Part shown: one piece after another, positions 1 to 9,222 of the stretch | Numbering within the stretch: the stretch's first letter is position 1 | Layout of the letters: each line of letters opens with the position of its first letter | DNA from: an uncultured Pelagibacteraceae bacterium | GTDB lineage: Bacteria; Pseudomonadota; Alphaproteobacteria; Pelagibacterales; Pelagibacteraceae | Direction: 5' to 3' | Length of the DNA stretch: 64,000 nucleotides | Assembly (NCBI GenBank): GCA_902614055.1 | Contig: CACMJX010000001.1 | Coordinates: 315,189 to 379,188, forward strand | The notes under the pieces: model-generated | Databases searched by the model: none | The model's input: only the letters and a program-made list of their open reading frames with translations | What the model was told of the DNA's origin: nothing | Made by a program: the position numbers and the translations under genes

Positions 1-420
1 TTTATCTTCTTTGTCTAAAGTCATATGCCATATATGACTTAATCTTGTTTTGCCAATTAAGTTATATTTTCTCAATAAAACTTCTTTCATTAAAATATCT
101 GTGTGAATATGACCTTTAACAATTATTTTAACCAGTCCATCTCCAGCAAGCTTTGCCGCAATTTTGGCAGTGTTATTTTCAACTGGCTCATTTATTATTT
201 CATATTCAGAGATATCGAATTTTAACTCTTCCGCAGTTTTTTTAATTTCTATTTCATCACCAATAAAAACAGGGATGATCAATTTTTCTTTCACGCAATC
301 CATTATAGATAGCATAGGAAGTCTTTTGCCTGCATTTACGATTGCTGCTTTAGCTCCTCTTTTTTGATTAGCAATATCTAGTAAATTAATTGGACAAACT
401 GTTGATTTATCTGAAAGCAT
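1..420 (-). CDS. pta: Phosphate acetyl/butyryltransferase (Pta/Ptb family), N-terminal part, truncated by window edge
   Basis: Manual reverse translation from 420: MLSDKSTVCPINLLDIANQKRGAKAAIVNAGKRLPMLSIMDCVKEKLIIPVFIGDE...VKGHIHTDILMKEVLLRKYNLIGKTRLSHIWHM; PTA/PTB-like 'LMKEVLLR...RLSHIWHM'. Not in the ORF track because it has no stop inside the window. Confidence 0.75.
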   Translation of the reverse strand, partial: MLSDKSTVCPINLLDIANQKRGAKAAIVNAGKRLPMLSIMDCVKEKLIIPVFIGDEIEIKKTAEELKFDISEYEIINEPVENNTAKIAAKLAGDGLVKIIVKGHIHTDILMKEVLLRKYNLIGKTRLSHIWHMTLDKEDK

Positions 421-484
421 TTGAATTTATATATACTAAATTAATAAAAAAACTAATATAGTATTATTGATATAAGGATAAAAA

Positions 485-1333
485 GTGGAAGTAGTTACAA
501 AAATAGCTCCAATCGCTCTTGCTCTTATAATGTTAGGTCTTGGATTAGGATTGACAGGACGTGATTTTTTAAGAGTAATAAATTATCCAAAAGATTTTAT
601 AATTGGTTTTATATGTCAGTTAATATTATTACCAGTAGTTGCATTTATAATTGTATTAATATTAGATTTACCTCTTGAGATAGCTTTAGGTGTAATGATT
701 ATTGCCGCCGCGCCAGGTGGAGTTACATCGAATGTAATGACTAAATTTGCAAACGGTGATGTTGCTTTATCTATATCTTTAACTGCAATAATAAGTCTGA
801 TTAGCATAATTTCTGTACCATTTATAATATTCAAATCTGCCGACCTAATAGGTATTTCAGATATATCAACAAATATAACAATGACTGGTATTGCTTTAAA
901 AATGGCATTAGTTGTGACTGTTCCAGTTATTTTGGGAATGATGATAAGAAAATTTGCCGAAAATTTTATTTCCTCAAATATTACTACTATTGAAAGAATT
1001 ACAACGTTATTATTTATAATAGTTTTTGCTTCAATTTGGATTGAAGAAAGAGAAAATATATTTAATTACCTAAAACAAGCTGGAATTGCAGTTTTGTTAT
1101 TAAACATAACAATGATGGTAATTGCATATTATATAGGAAAATTTACTGCAACAGGCATTAAGCAAAGAAAGTGCATTGCCATTGAATGTGGTCTACAAAA
1201 TGGAACCTTAGCTATTTTCGTTGCTACTCAAATATTTAGTGAAATTAGTTATATTATACCCACAGCTGCTTACGCATTAATAATGTATATAACTGGTTTT
1301 ATTTTAATTTTTATTTTAAGAAGATCGAATTAA
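485..1333 (+). CDS. Bile acid:sodium symporter (BASS) family transporter
   Basis: 282 aa polytopic protein with GTG start; 'AAAPGGVTSNVMTKFANGDVALSISLTAI' and 'ECGLQNGTLAIFVA' are BASS-like motifs. Confidence 0.85.
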   Translation: MEVVTKIAPIALALIMLGLGLGLTGRDFLRVINYPKDFIIGFICQLILLPVVAFIIVLILDLPLEIALGVMIIAAAPGGVTSNVMTKFANGDVALSISLTAIISLISIISVPFIIFKSADLIGISDISTNITMTGIALKMALVVTVPVILGMMIRKFAENFISSNITTIERITTLLFIIVFASIWIEERENIFNYLKQAGIAVLLLNITMMVIAYYIGKFTATGIKQRKCIAIECGLQNGTLAIFVATQIFSEISYIIPTAAYALIMYITGFILIFILRRSN

Positions 1334-1380
1334 TATTAATCATTTATTGTAAAATTTAATAATTAGTTAATAATATTATT

Positions 1381-1716
1381 ATGAAACCTTTTACAGGATA
1401 TCTTATATTAGCATTAGGAATAACAACAGGCATAGCTGCAAACAGTTTTGCTAAAATATCAGATGGTTTCACAAAACTAACACCAACTATAGCCTGTCTC
1501 CTTTTAATGAGTGTAACCATGATTTCTTTGGCTAAATCAATGACTGTAATTCCTGTCGCGTTTAGTTATTCAACTTATAGCGGGTTAACAGTTGCAGGCG
1601 TGGTACTATTTGGGATGCTAAAATATAATCAAGTTCCTAACTTTTATGGGTTAATCGGCATTTGCTTAATTGTAATTGGTGTTATTATGGTTAATTATCT
1701 AGGACGCGCAGGTTAA
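1381..1716 (+). CDS. Small multidrug resistance (SMR/EmrE-like) transporter
   Basis: 111 aa, four hydrophobic helices, 'AIPVAFSYSTYSGL'-like segment and C-terminal 'GLIGICLIVIGVIMVNYLG'. Confidence 0.85.
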   Translation: MKPFTGYLILALGITTGIAANSFAKISDGFTKLTPTIACLLLMSVTMISLAKSMTVIPVAFSYSTYSGLTVAGVVLFGMLKYNQVPNFYGLIGICLIVIGVIMVNYLGRAG

Positions 1717-1723
1717 AATATAT

Positions 1724-2728
1724 CTACATGAGTAGATTTTGAATATCTTCCATTATATCTTTAGGGATTTTTATTTCAGATTTATAGTTTTTTTTATATC
1801 TTCTAAACTTATTTTCACCTGGATATAATATTTCATTTATTCCTTTTAGTTTAGGAAGTTTTTTTATTCTTTTAATATTTTCCTTCATTCTTCTTTTATA
1901 ATTTGATTGAAATAAGTTTGCTTTCATTACAATAAATAAGTGACCAATATTTTGTGGTCCTGAAAAATCATCAAAGGGATCTTTTACTTTCCCTCCATGA
2001 TTACCCCCCGTATAAACGCCACTTAATATGTCTACCATCCATGCAAGTCCTGATCCTCTAAAACCTGCTATTGGGAGTTGAACACCTTTAAGTGCTTTTT
2101 TAGCATTTGTTGTAGGGTTACCAAATTTATCTAAAGCAACACCTTCAGGTATTTTTGAATTAGATCTTGATGCAACTCTTATTTTTCCTCTATTTATCAT
2201 TGATACAGATGTGTCTAGTATAAATGGGACTTTAGAAGCAGTAGGTGATCCAAAGCAAATTGGATTTGTGCCAAATAAAGATTTGATAGCTCCATGTGGA
2301 GCAATTGCAGGAGGCGCATTAGTAAAGACCAAAGCTATCATATTTTTTTTTACAGCTTGTTCAGCGTAATATCCTGACATACCGTAATGGCCACTATTTT
2401 TAACAGCCACTAACCCTATACCTGTTTTTTTTGCATTTTTTATGGCCTTTTTAATTGCTATATCGGCTGCAACAAATCCTATGCTATCATCTGCATTTAT
2501 ATGAGTAGCTGATTGAGAGACATTTTTAAGTTTAATTTTTGGTTTTGGATTAATTAGTTTTTTTTGGATACGATCACAGTACATTTTTAGCCTTGATAAT
2601 CCATGAGTCGGGGCACCCACTAACTCAGCATTAATTATGGCATTCGCACAAATGTCTGCATGATTTTTTGAAAGTTTAAACTTTTGAAATATTTTAATAA
2701 TGGTTTTCTTTAATTTATTTTTTTCCAT
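1724..2728 (-). CDS. Ldh2/malate-L-lactate-sulfolactate dehydrogenase family oxidoreductase
   Basis: 'VGAPTHGLSRL', 'NSGHYGMSGYYAEQAVKKNMIALVFTNAPPAIAPHGA...FGTNPICFGSP' are Ldh2-family signatures. Confidence 0.85.
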   Translation of the reverse strand: MEKNKLKKTIIKIFQKFKLSKNHADICANAIINAELVGAPTHGLSRLKMYCDRIQKKLINPKPKIKLKNVSQSATHINADDSIGFVAADIAIKKAIKNAKKTGIGLVAVKNSGHYGMSGYYAEQAVKKNMIALVFTNAPPAIAPHGAIKSLFGTNPICFGSPTASKVPFILDTSVSMINRGKIRVASRSNSKIPEGVALDKFGNPTTNAKKALKGVQLPIAGFRGSGLAWMVDILSGVYTGGNHGGKVKDPFDDFSGPQNIGHLFIVMKANLFQSNYKRRMKENIKRIKKLPKLKGINEILYPGENKFRRYKKNYKSEIKIPKDIMEDIQNLLM

Positions 2729-3878
2729 TTTGGTTTTTTAAATCTTTTGTAAAAAATGACTTTATATCATTTACCAATAAATCTGGCTCTTCAAGAGCTG
2801 CAAAGTGTCCACCTTTTTTCATTTTTGTCCATCTTTTAACATTAAAAATTCTTTTTACATACGATTTAGGTGGCCAGCTCAACATTTCTTTTGGAAATTC
2901 TGCAATTGCAGTAGGTATTTTAATTTTTTTAAAATTTTTTGGAAAAGGTCTTCCACCTTCTTCTCTTCTGCCAAAATAAATCCAAGCTGAAGAATTAAAA
3001 GTTTTTGTTAATATATAAATCATTATATTTGTTAATAAGAAATCCTTTGAATAAACATTTTCAATATTACCTTTTTTTAAGTCTGACCATGAATAAAACT
3101 TTTCTAATATCCATGCAGCAGTACCAACAGGGCTATCCACCATTGCATAACTTAATGACTGAGGTTTGGTTGCCTGTAACGTCCTATATCCCTCTTGCAT
3201 AATTTGCTCATTAGCAAATCTTTGTTCCCATTTTTTTTCTTTTGTAGTTATTGCTCCTTTTGGATGTCTCATATTTAAACAATTTACATGAATAGCTTTA
3301 CAATTATTATAATGATCATGTCCTAACCAGTTACAAACAGCAGAACCCCAGTCTCCACCCTGAGCAAAATAATTTTTATATCCCAGTTTTTTAGTCATTA
3401 ATTTATTCATAATCTTTGCAATTTTTTTAGGACCTATTGGTTTTTTTGGTATTCCAGAAAATCCAAATCCAGGTAGAGAAGGGATTATTACATCAAAACT
3501 CTCTTCTTTATGTCCTCCAAATTTTTCAGGATGGGTTAACTTTTCTATGATATGTAAAAATTCAACAAAACTTCCTGGCCACCCATGAAGAATAAGTAGT
3601 GGATTTGGTTTGTTCCCACTACCATTTTGCTTTATAAAATGAATATTAATCCCATCTATATTAGTAGTGTAATTGTTAAATTTATTGATTTTTTTTTCTT
3701 GTAACTTCCAATTAAACTTTAATGTCCAGTACTTAGAAATCTTTTTTAAATAAGCATGATTTGTTCCATGTAACCATCCATTCATCTGTTGGATGTCATT
3801 AAATGGAAATTCCCTAACTTTTTTATTGATATTATTTAAGGTTTTTTTTGAAACATTAACCTTAAATTTTTTTATCAT
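2715..3878 (-). CDS. Epoxide hydrolase-like alpha/beta hydrolase with EHN N-terminal domain
   Basis: 'LLILHGWPGSFVEFLHII', 'PSLPGFGFSG', 'QGGDWGSAVCNWLG', C-terminal 'GGHFAALEEPDLLVNDI'. Confidence 0.85.
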   Translation of the reverse strand: MIKKFKVNVSKKTLNNINKKVREFPFNDIQQMNGWLHGTNHAYLKKISKYWTLKFNWKLQEKKINKFNNYTTNIDGINIHFIKQNGSGNKPNPLLILHGWPGSFVEFLHIIEKLTHPEKFGGHKEESFDVIIPSLPGFGFSGIPKKPIGPKKIAKIMNKLMTKKLGYKNYFAQGGDWGSAVCNWLGHDHYNNCKAIHVNCLNMRHPKGAITTKEKKWEQRFANEQIMQEGYRTLQATKPQSLSYAMVDSPVGTAAWILEKFYSWSDLKKGNIENVYSKDFLLTNIMIYILTKTFNSSAWIYFGRREEGGRPFPKNFKKIKIPTAIAEFPKEMLSWPPKSYVKRIFNVKRWTKMKKGGHFAALEEPDLLVNDIKSFFTKDLKNQNGKK

Positions 3879-3889
3879 TAATTATTATA

Positions 3890-5815
3890 TTAACCCTTTC
3901 CTCGCCAAGGAATAGTTTTATCTATTATTTTTCTTAAAGTAATATCAAACAATAACCCTAACATTCCCATGATAAAAATTGTTATCCAAATTACTTCATA
4001 TTGAAAATATTTTTTTGCAACGTTCTCAACAAATCCAATACCAGTTGTTCCAGCTAAAAACTCTGCAGCAACCAGAGTTCCCCAACACATTCCAACTGCA
4101 ACTCTAATTCCAGTCAATATTTCAGGTAAAGAATTTGGAAATATAACATGTCGAAGTATTTGTCTTTTAGAAGCACCTAAAGAATGGGCAGCGTGAATTT
4201 TAGATAATTGTGTCCCTGATGCCCCGGCTCTTGCTGAAATAATCATAATTGATAAAGAAACCATGAATAACAAAAATACTTTTCCAGTATTATCAATTCC
4301 AAGTACTGAAATTATAAGTGGAGCCCAAGCAAGTGGAGGTACTGGTCTATAAAGTTCAATTAAAGGATCAAAGAAACCTTTAGCAAATCTGTTTAGTCCC
4401 ATAAACAAACCTAATGGAACCCCTATAATTATTCCAAAAACTAATCCTAAAAATACTCTTAAGAACGAATCCCATATATGACCATAAGGTACAGGTATTT
4501 TGAATAATTTAAAATCACCTGTAACAACTTTTAATACTTTACCTTTAAAATTTTCTATAACAACTCCCTCACTTGTGTGAACAGGGTATTCGCCTGGTAA
4601 AATATCAGCAATCCAATCTGGTAAAATAAATCCAACTATTGAACTAACATCAATCATTTCTATCCAGAGAAGAGGTATATTTTTATATCCAACACTTGGA
4701 TTAGACATCAGGATGAATTTATTCAATGTGTCTGACGGTTTGGGTAACCATCTTCCTGAGCCTTGTTCTGAGCAACTCGGTCCACTAGCTACAATTGTTC
4801 CAGCTGGAAATAAAATTATATCAATTAATCTAAGACCAGCTTGTTCTTTTTCCTGAAGGTCATCAAATTCAATAATCGCCTTTTGCATTTCATTTAGTGC
4901 ATTTGGTGGATAAATGCTTGCAAATTCAATTCTTCTTGCAATTTTGACTATATTTTTTGCGTAATCTGAGGCAATTTCCTCATTATCATCTAAACTTTTT
5001 CTATAAGTTTTTACTTCATCTTTCAGTTCTTTAATTGAACTTTTGAACTGTGGATTGTGATTTCTTAATTTGAAAAATTTATCATTAATTTTTTTCAGTT
5101 CCTCTGCAGCAGCTTGAAATTTCAAACCTTTTGAAGTTTCTGCAACAAACGGAACTTCAATAGTATTTTCTATTGTACCAGTTCCTGATCTAACCGTTGT
5201 TATGCCCCAGTTACCTTGTTCAGATATTGTTTTTAATCGTTCACTTTTTTCAACTTCTGTTTCAAATGGATAATCTTCTTTTTTAAAATTTGAACTTAAT
5301 TGTTTTATCTCATTGGTCATTTCACTTATTTTAATTTTAGTATCCATCTCAATTAAATCCTCATTGGTTAATAAAGGAATTAATTCTTTAGTTTTATTTA
5401 TAAAATCAACTAAAATTGTTTTTTGTTGATTGTTAAGATCATTTGAATTTTGAATCTCATTAGTAATTTTTTGAAGATTTTTATTTTCAATTTTAATTAT
5501 AGAGGTGCTTTTAAATTCACGTTCCTCTATTGGAAATTGATATTTCAATCCCAGTAAAGATTCGTTTATTTTAGCTACCTGACATAATTCGTTTGCTGAT
5601 TTTGGATAAAAACCTTTTGCTATGTCCCAAGAGTAATAAAGCCATACTAATAGTATTGCAGCACTTCCAACAATAACCCAATGAGTTCCACCTTTAGCTC
5701 TTTCAGGATTTCCAAATACAGCATCAATTTTCTCAGTTTGTATTAGTCTTCTGCCGTACATAATGCATCCAATAATAGATACAAATATAAGTACGGTTAT
5801 TATTTGAGTTAACAT
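3890..5815 (-). CDS. tauC: Taurine-type ABC transporter permease (TauC-like) with about 370-residue N-terminal extension
   Basis: C-terminal ~260 aa is a BPD_transp_1 permease ('HAAHSLGASKRQILRHVIFPNSLPEILTGIRVAVGMCWGTLVAAE'); adjacent to tauB and tauA. Confidence 0.8.
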   Translation of the reverse strand: MLTQIITVLIFVSIIGCIMYGRRLIQTEKIDAVFGNPERAKGGTHWVIVGSAAILLVWLYYSWDIAKGFYPKSANELCQVAKINESLLGLKYQFPIEEREFKSTSIIKIENKNLQKITNEIQNSNDLNNQQKTILVDFINKTKELIPLLTNEDLIEMDTKIKISEMTNEIKQLSSNFKKEDYPFETEVEKSERLKTISEQGNWGITTVRSGTGTIENTIEVPFVAETSKGLKFQAAAEELKKINDKFFKLRNHNPQFKSSIKELKDEVKTYRKSLDDNEEIASDYAKNIVKIARRIEFASIYPPNALNEMQKAIIEFDDLQEKEQAGLRLIDIILFPAGTIVASGPSCSEQGSGRWLPKPSDTLNKFILMSNPSVGYKNIPLLWIEMIDVSSIVGFILPDWIADILPGEYPVHTSEGVVIENFKGKVLKVVTGDFKLFKIPVPYGHIWDSFLRVFLGLVFGIIIGVPLGLFMGLNRFAKGFFDPLIELYRPVPPLAWAPLIISVLGIDNTGKVFLLFMVSLSIMIISARAGASGTQLSKIHAAHSLGASKRQILRHVIFPNSLPEILTGIRVAVGMCWGTLVAAEFLAGTTGIGFVENVAKKYFQYEVIWITIFIMGMLGLLFDITLRKIIDKTIPWRGKG

Positions 5816-6613
5816 TTAGTTTTCTTTACCCATAATTTCTTCTTCCATATTCCAAATCATGGATAATATTTCTTCACGCTTAGATGAAAATTCTTTATTT
5901 TTTTTTATTTCTCTTAAATCTTCCTTTAAACCCATTTCTGCAAAAGGTAGATTGTATTCCTTATGTATTCTTCCTGGTCTTGGTGCCATTACATAAAGTC
6001 TTTCACCAAGTAACAACGCTTCTTCAACTGAGTGAGTGATTAAAATGATAGTTTTTCCTGTCTCTTTCCAAATTTTAAGAACCAAAGATTGCATTTTCTC
6101 CCTAGTTAACGCATCCAGCGCGCCTAGGGGTTCATCCATTAATATTAAATCAGGATCATTTATTAGACATCTTGCTAGAGCCACTCTTTGTTGCATCCCT
6201 CCAGATAATTGGTATGTAGGAGTGTTGCCAAACCCTTTTAAACCTACAATTTCTAGCCATTCCTCAACTCTTTGAGCAGTTTTTATTGGATCTTCTTTTT
6301 TCATTCTAAGCCCAAAATCAACATTTTCAGCAACTGTTAACCACTCAAATAAAGCTCCTTGTTGAAAAACCATTCCTCTCTCAACTCCTGGACCATTAAT
6401 TTCATTGCCAGCTAAAACAATAGAACCTGAGGTAGGTCTCAAAAAACCAGCAGCAATATTTAAAAGAGTTGTTTTTCCACATCCTGAAGGACCAAGAACA
6501 GTAAGAAGTTCTCCTTTCTTTAAGGTAAAATTTACATCTTTTAATGCGTGAACAGTTTCTCCTTTTGGAGTTTTAAAAATCATATTTAGATCTTTGGAAA
6601 CTAAGTCACTCAT
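5816..6613 (-). CDS. tauB: Taurine-type ABC transporter ATP-binding protein
   Basis: Walker A GPSGCGKTT, signature LSGGMQQRVALARC, Walker B LILMDEP; gene order. Confidence 0.88.
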   Translation of the reverse strand: MSDLVSKDLNMIFKTPKGETVHALKDVNFTLKKGELLTVLGPSGCGKTTLLNIAAGFLRPTSGSIVLAGNEINGPGVERGMVFQQGALFEWLTVAENVDFGLRMKKEDPIKTAQRVEEWLEIVGLKGFGNTPTYQLSGGMQQRVALARCLINDPDLILMDEPLGALDALTREKMQSLVLKIWKETGKTIILITHSVEEALLLGERLYVMAPRPGRIHKEYNLPFAEMGLKEDLREIKKNKEFSSKREEILSMIWNMEEEIMGKEN

Positions 6614-6647
6614 AGAAATAACTTTATATAAAACTAATGTTAAAAAA

Positions 6648-6675
6648 AATAGGCGCTAAATAATTAGCGCCTATT
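6648..6675 (-). terminator. Intrinsic terminator/attenuator between tauA and tauB
   Basis: Perfect 12-bp stem AATAGGCGCTAA-(4 nt)-TTAGCGCCTATT; followed on the minus strand by a T-run (A-run at 6642-6649 on +). Confidence 0.85.
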
Positions 6676-6698
6676 AAATTTGTTTTACTCTTTATATA

Positions 6699-7640
6699 TT
6701 ATAAAGGTAAAAAACTAGTATCAACGGCACCACCTGGTGTTCCCATACCTTTTAGGAAACCATCAAGATTACCGCTCTCCATTGACTGTTTAGTCTCTTC
6801 TGGAGTAAGAAATTTAAATCCACTTAAAGTTTCTTTCATATCAGCAACTTTCATTTCTGAAGCTTTTGACATTGCGTTCATATCGCTTTTACCAGATCTA
6901 TATCTGTCATTTGCTTCATGAGTTACTTCTATAAAAGTTCTAAGCATACCTGGATTTTCCTTCATAAATTTGTCAGTTACAGATGTAATATCTATTCCTA
7001 AGATACCTGCATCTCTTGCTTCTTGTACTGTTAAAAGTCTAGAACCAACTGCAACTGCAGCTTTGATAGAATTTCCACCAAATAAACATGCCATTACAAC
7101 ATCACCACTTACTAATGCAGCAGCACCTTCTTCTGGATCCATTTGAATTATATCCATTTTACTTCTATCAGCTCCAATAACTTTCATACTTTCATCAAAT
7201 ACATATTCAGCCATAGTTCCAAGAGGAACAGCAACTTTTTTACCTTCTAGTTCAGAACCATTTGCTTTTGTAATTCCAGAAGCGTTTGATGTAACACAAG
7301 TAGTACCACCCATTCCATATTCCATTGCAATATCAACTAACTTGATAGGTGCATTAGATTTTACAGCATTAATAAAAGGCACTAAACCTTGAGAATATGA
7401 AATATCAATATCTCCTGCTAGCATTGCATCAGTCATAGCTCCACCATTAGTGAAGTTAGTCCATTTTACTGGAACTCCTAGAGCTTTAGCAAAATTCTTT
7501 TTTTGCATGTCCTCTAAATTTGGACTTGGCCATTCTAGAAAATATGCGACTCTCACTTCATTTGCCGCAGCATTTGCAGCTGAAATTGATAAGTTAAGAG
7601 CGAATATACTTCCTAAAATAAAGCTAATTAGTTTCTTCAT
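6699..7640 (-). CDS. tauA: Taurine-type ABC transporter substrate-binding protein
   Basis: Signal peptide (MKKLISFILGSIFALNLSISAANA), 'RVAYFLEWPSPNLEDM...' SBP; upstream of tauBC. Confidence 0.85.
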   Translation of the reverse strand: MKKLISFILGSIFALNLSISAANAAANEVRVAYFLEWPSPNLEDMQKKNFAKALGVPVKWTNFTNGGAMTDAMLAGDIDISYSQGLVPFINAVKSNAPIKLVDIAMEYGMGGTTCVTSNASGITKANGSELEGKKVAVPLGTMAEYVFDESMKVIGADRSKMDIIQMDPEEGAAALVSGDVVMACLFGGNSIKAAVAVGSRLLTVQEARDAGILGIDITSVTDKFMKENPGMLRTFIEVTHEANDRYRSGKSDMNAMSKASEMKVADMKETLSGFKFLTPEETKQSMESGNLDGFLKGMGTPGGAVDTSFLPL

Positions 7641-7706
7641 TTTGTCTCCTTAATTAAATTTAATTAACCGTATTTAAGTTTAATTTTAGATGTATGTAAA
7701 CGTATT

Positions 7707-7798
7707 TTGTAAGCACATTAATCATAGGTGATTTGAACATGTCTAAAATGGGTTCAACTTTAAGTTGTATTTGATGTCACCTAATGACATACTTACAA
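7707..7798. promoter_or_regulatory. Nested inverted repeats in the tauA / aminotransferase divergent intergenic region
   Basis: TTGTAAG(7707-7713)...AGGTGA(7726-7731) mirrored by TCACCT(7777-7782)...CTTACAA(7792-7798); inside lie TTGAAC(7733-7738)/GTTCAA(7752-7757) and CAACTT-T-AAGTTG (7755-7767). Confidence 0.5.
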
Positions 7799-7869
7799 TG
7801 CATAGAAATTATTTTCTATTTTTTTATTTTAGTCTATGAAAGAGTAATAATAATACTTAAAAATTTTTT

Positions 7870-9213
7870 ATGAGTTCAGAAAAGCCACAAATACCAAATT
7901 CTTTAAATGAACATTGGATGCCATTCTCTTCAAATAGAGATTTTAAAGCAAACCCTAGATTAATTGTTGAGGCAAAAGGTGTTTATTTAAAAAATCATCA
8001 GGGTAAAACCCAAATCGATGCAAGTTCAGGATTATTTTGTAATCCATTGGGGCATGGTAGAGAAGAAATAATTGAGGCAATTACAAAACAATTAAGAACA
8101 GTAGACTACGCTCAACCATTCCAACAAGGCTTTGGTGGATCATTTGAATTAGCAACAAGAATTTCAAAACATACACCAGGGAATTTAAATAGAATTTTTT
8201 ATACTATTTGTGGGTCAACTGCAGTTGAAACAGCAATAAAAATTTCAGTAGCTTATCATAAAGCTAGAGGTGAAGGTGAACGATTTAGATTTGTAGGAAG
8301 AGAAAGGGCTTACCACGGTATGAATATTGGAGCTACCTCAGTCGGTGGAATGATCAACAATGTTAAAACATTTGCTAGTGTATTGATGCCAGGTGTTCTT
8401 CATATGAGACATACGCATTTACCAGAACATAAATTTATATCAGGTCAACCAGAAACAGGAGTTGAAATTGCTGAAGATTTAGAAAGAATTTGTACAAACT
8501 TTGGATCAGAAAATATTGCGGCATGTATTGTAGAACCAATTGCAGGATCTACAGGAACACTAGTCCCACCAAAAGGATATTTACAAAGACTAAGAGAAAT
8601 TTGTGATAAGCACGGCATACTTTTAATCTTTGATGAAGTTATAACTGGATGGGGAAGAACGGGATCTCCATTTGCTTCACAAGAATACGGAGTTACACCA
8701 GATATAATAACTATGGCAAAAGCTACAACAAATGGAATAAGTCCTTTGGGTGCAGTGGCATGTAAAGAGGAAATATATGATACGGTAATGGATGGATCAC
8801 CTAAAGGTTCTATAGAATTATTTCATGGTTATACATACTCAGGAATACCTGTGTCTGTTGCAGCAGGATTAGCTGTACAAGATATCTTTGAAAATGAGGA
8901 TATATTTAATAGAGCTAAAAATTTAGCACCATATTTCCAAGAGGGTTTGATGTCTTTAAAAGATATAGATGTTGTTGATAATATAAGAGGTTATGGAATG
9001 ATGGGTGGAATTGATATCAAAATGGATAAAAAACCAGGAGCAGCAGGATTTACATGCTTTAAACATTGTTATGATGCTGGAGTGAATTTTAAAGCAACAG
9101 GGGATTGCTTAATTATTGCACCAATGTTTATTTGTGAAAAAAAACATATCGATGAAATAATAGATAAATTAAGAACAGGGATTACAAATTACTCCAAAAG
9201 CAAAAAAAATTAA
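7870..9213 (+). CDS. Class III omega-aminotransferase, probable taurine(hypotaurine)/beta-alanine:pyruvate aminotransferase
   Basis: PLP class III motifs ('IFDEVITGWGRTG', 'TMAKATTNGISPLGA'); divergent from tauABC and followed by alanine dehydrogenase. Confidence 0.82.
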   Translation: MSSEKPQIPNSLNEHWMPFSSNRDFKANPRLIVEAKGVYLKNHQGKTQIDASSGLFCNPLGHGREEIIEAITKQLRTVDYAQPFQQGFGGSFELATRISKHTPGNLNRIFYTICGSTAVETAIKISVAYHKARGEGERFRFVGRERAYHGMNIGATSVGGMINNVKTFASVLMPGVLHMRHTHLPEHKFISGQPETGVEIAEDLERICTNFGSENIAACIVEPIAGSTGTLVPPKGYLQRLREICDKHGILLIFDEVITGWGRTGSPFASQEYGVTPDIITMAKATTNGISPLGAVACKEEIYDTVMDGSPKGSIELFHGYTYSGIPVSVAAGLAVQDIFENEDIFNRAKNLAPYFQEGLMSLKDIDVVDNIRGYGMMGGIDIKMDKKPGAAGFTCFKHCYDAGVNFKATGDCLIIAPMFICEKKHIDEIIDKLRTGITNYSKSKKN

Positions 9214-9222
9214 TTCACTTAT

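Noticed and set aside
164-367. 67-aa plus-strand ORF at window start
   Set aside because: Antisense to the clear Pta/Ptb-like frame on the minus strand (1-420).
616-834. Antisense ORF (72 aa) inside the BASS transporter
   Set aside because: Shadow ORF opposite a confident coding frame. Same reasoning for other track ORFs opposite genes (e.g. 2805-2990, 6036-6275, 10582-10821, 12262-12465, 18131-18373, 27035-27355, 32427-32687, 36036-36236, 36368-36778, 43240-43967, 47814-48077, 54459-54854, 56444-56701).
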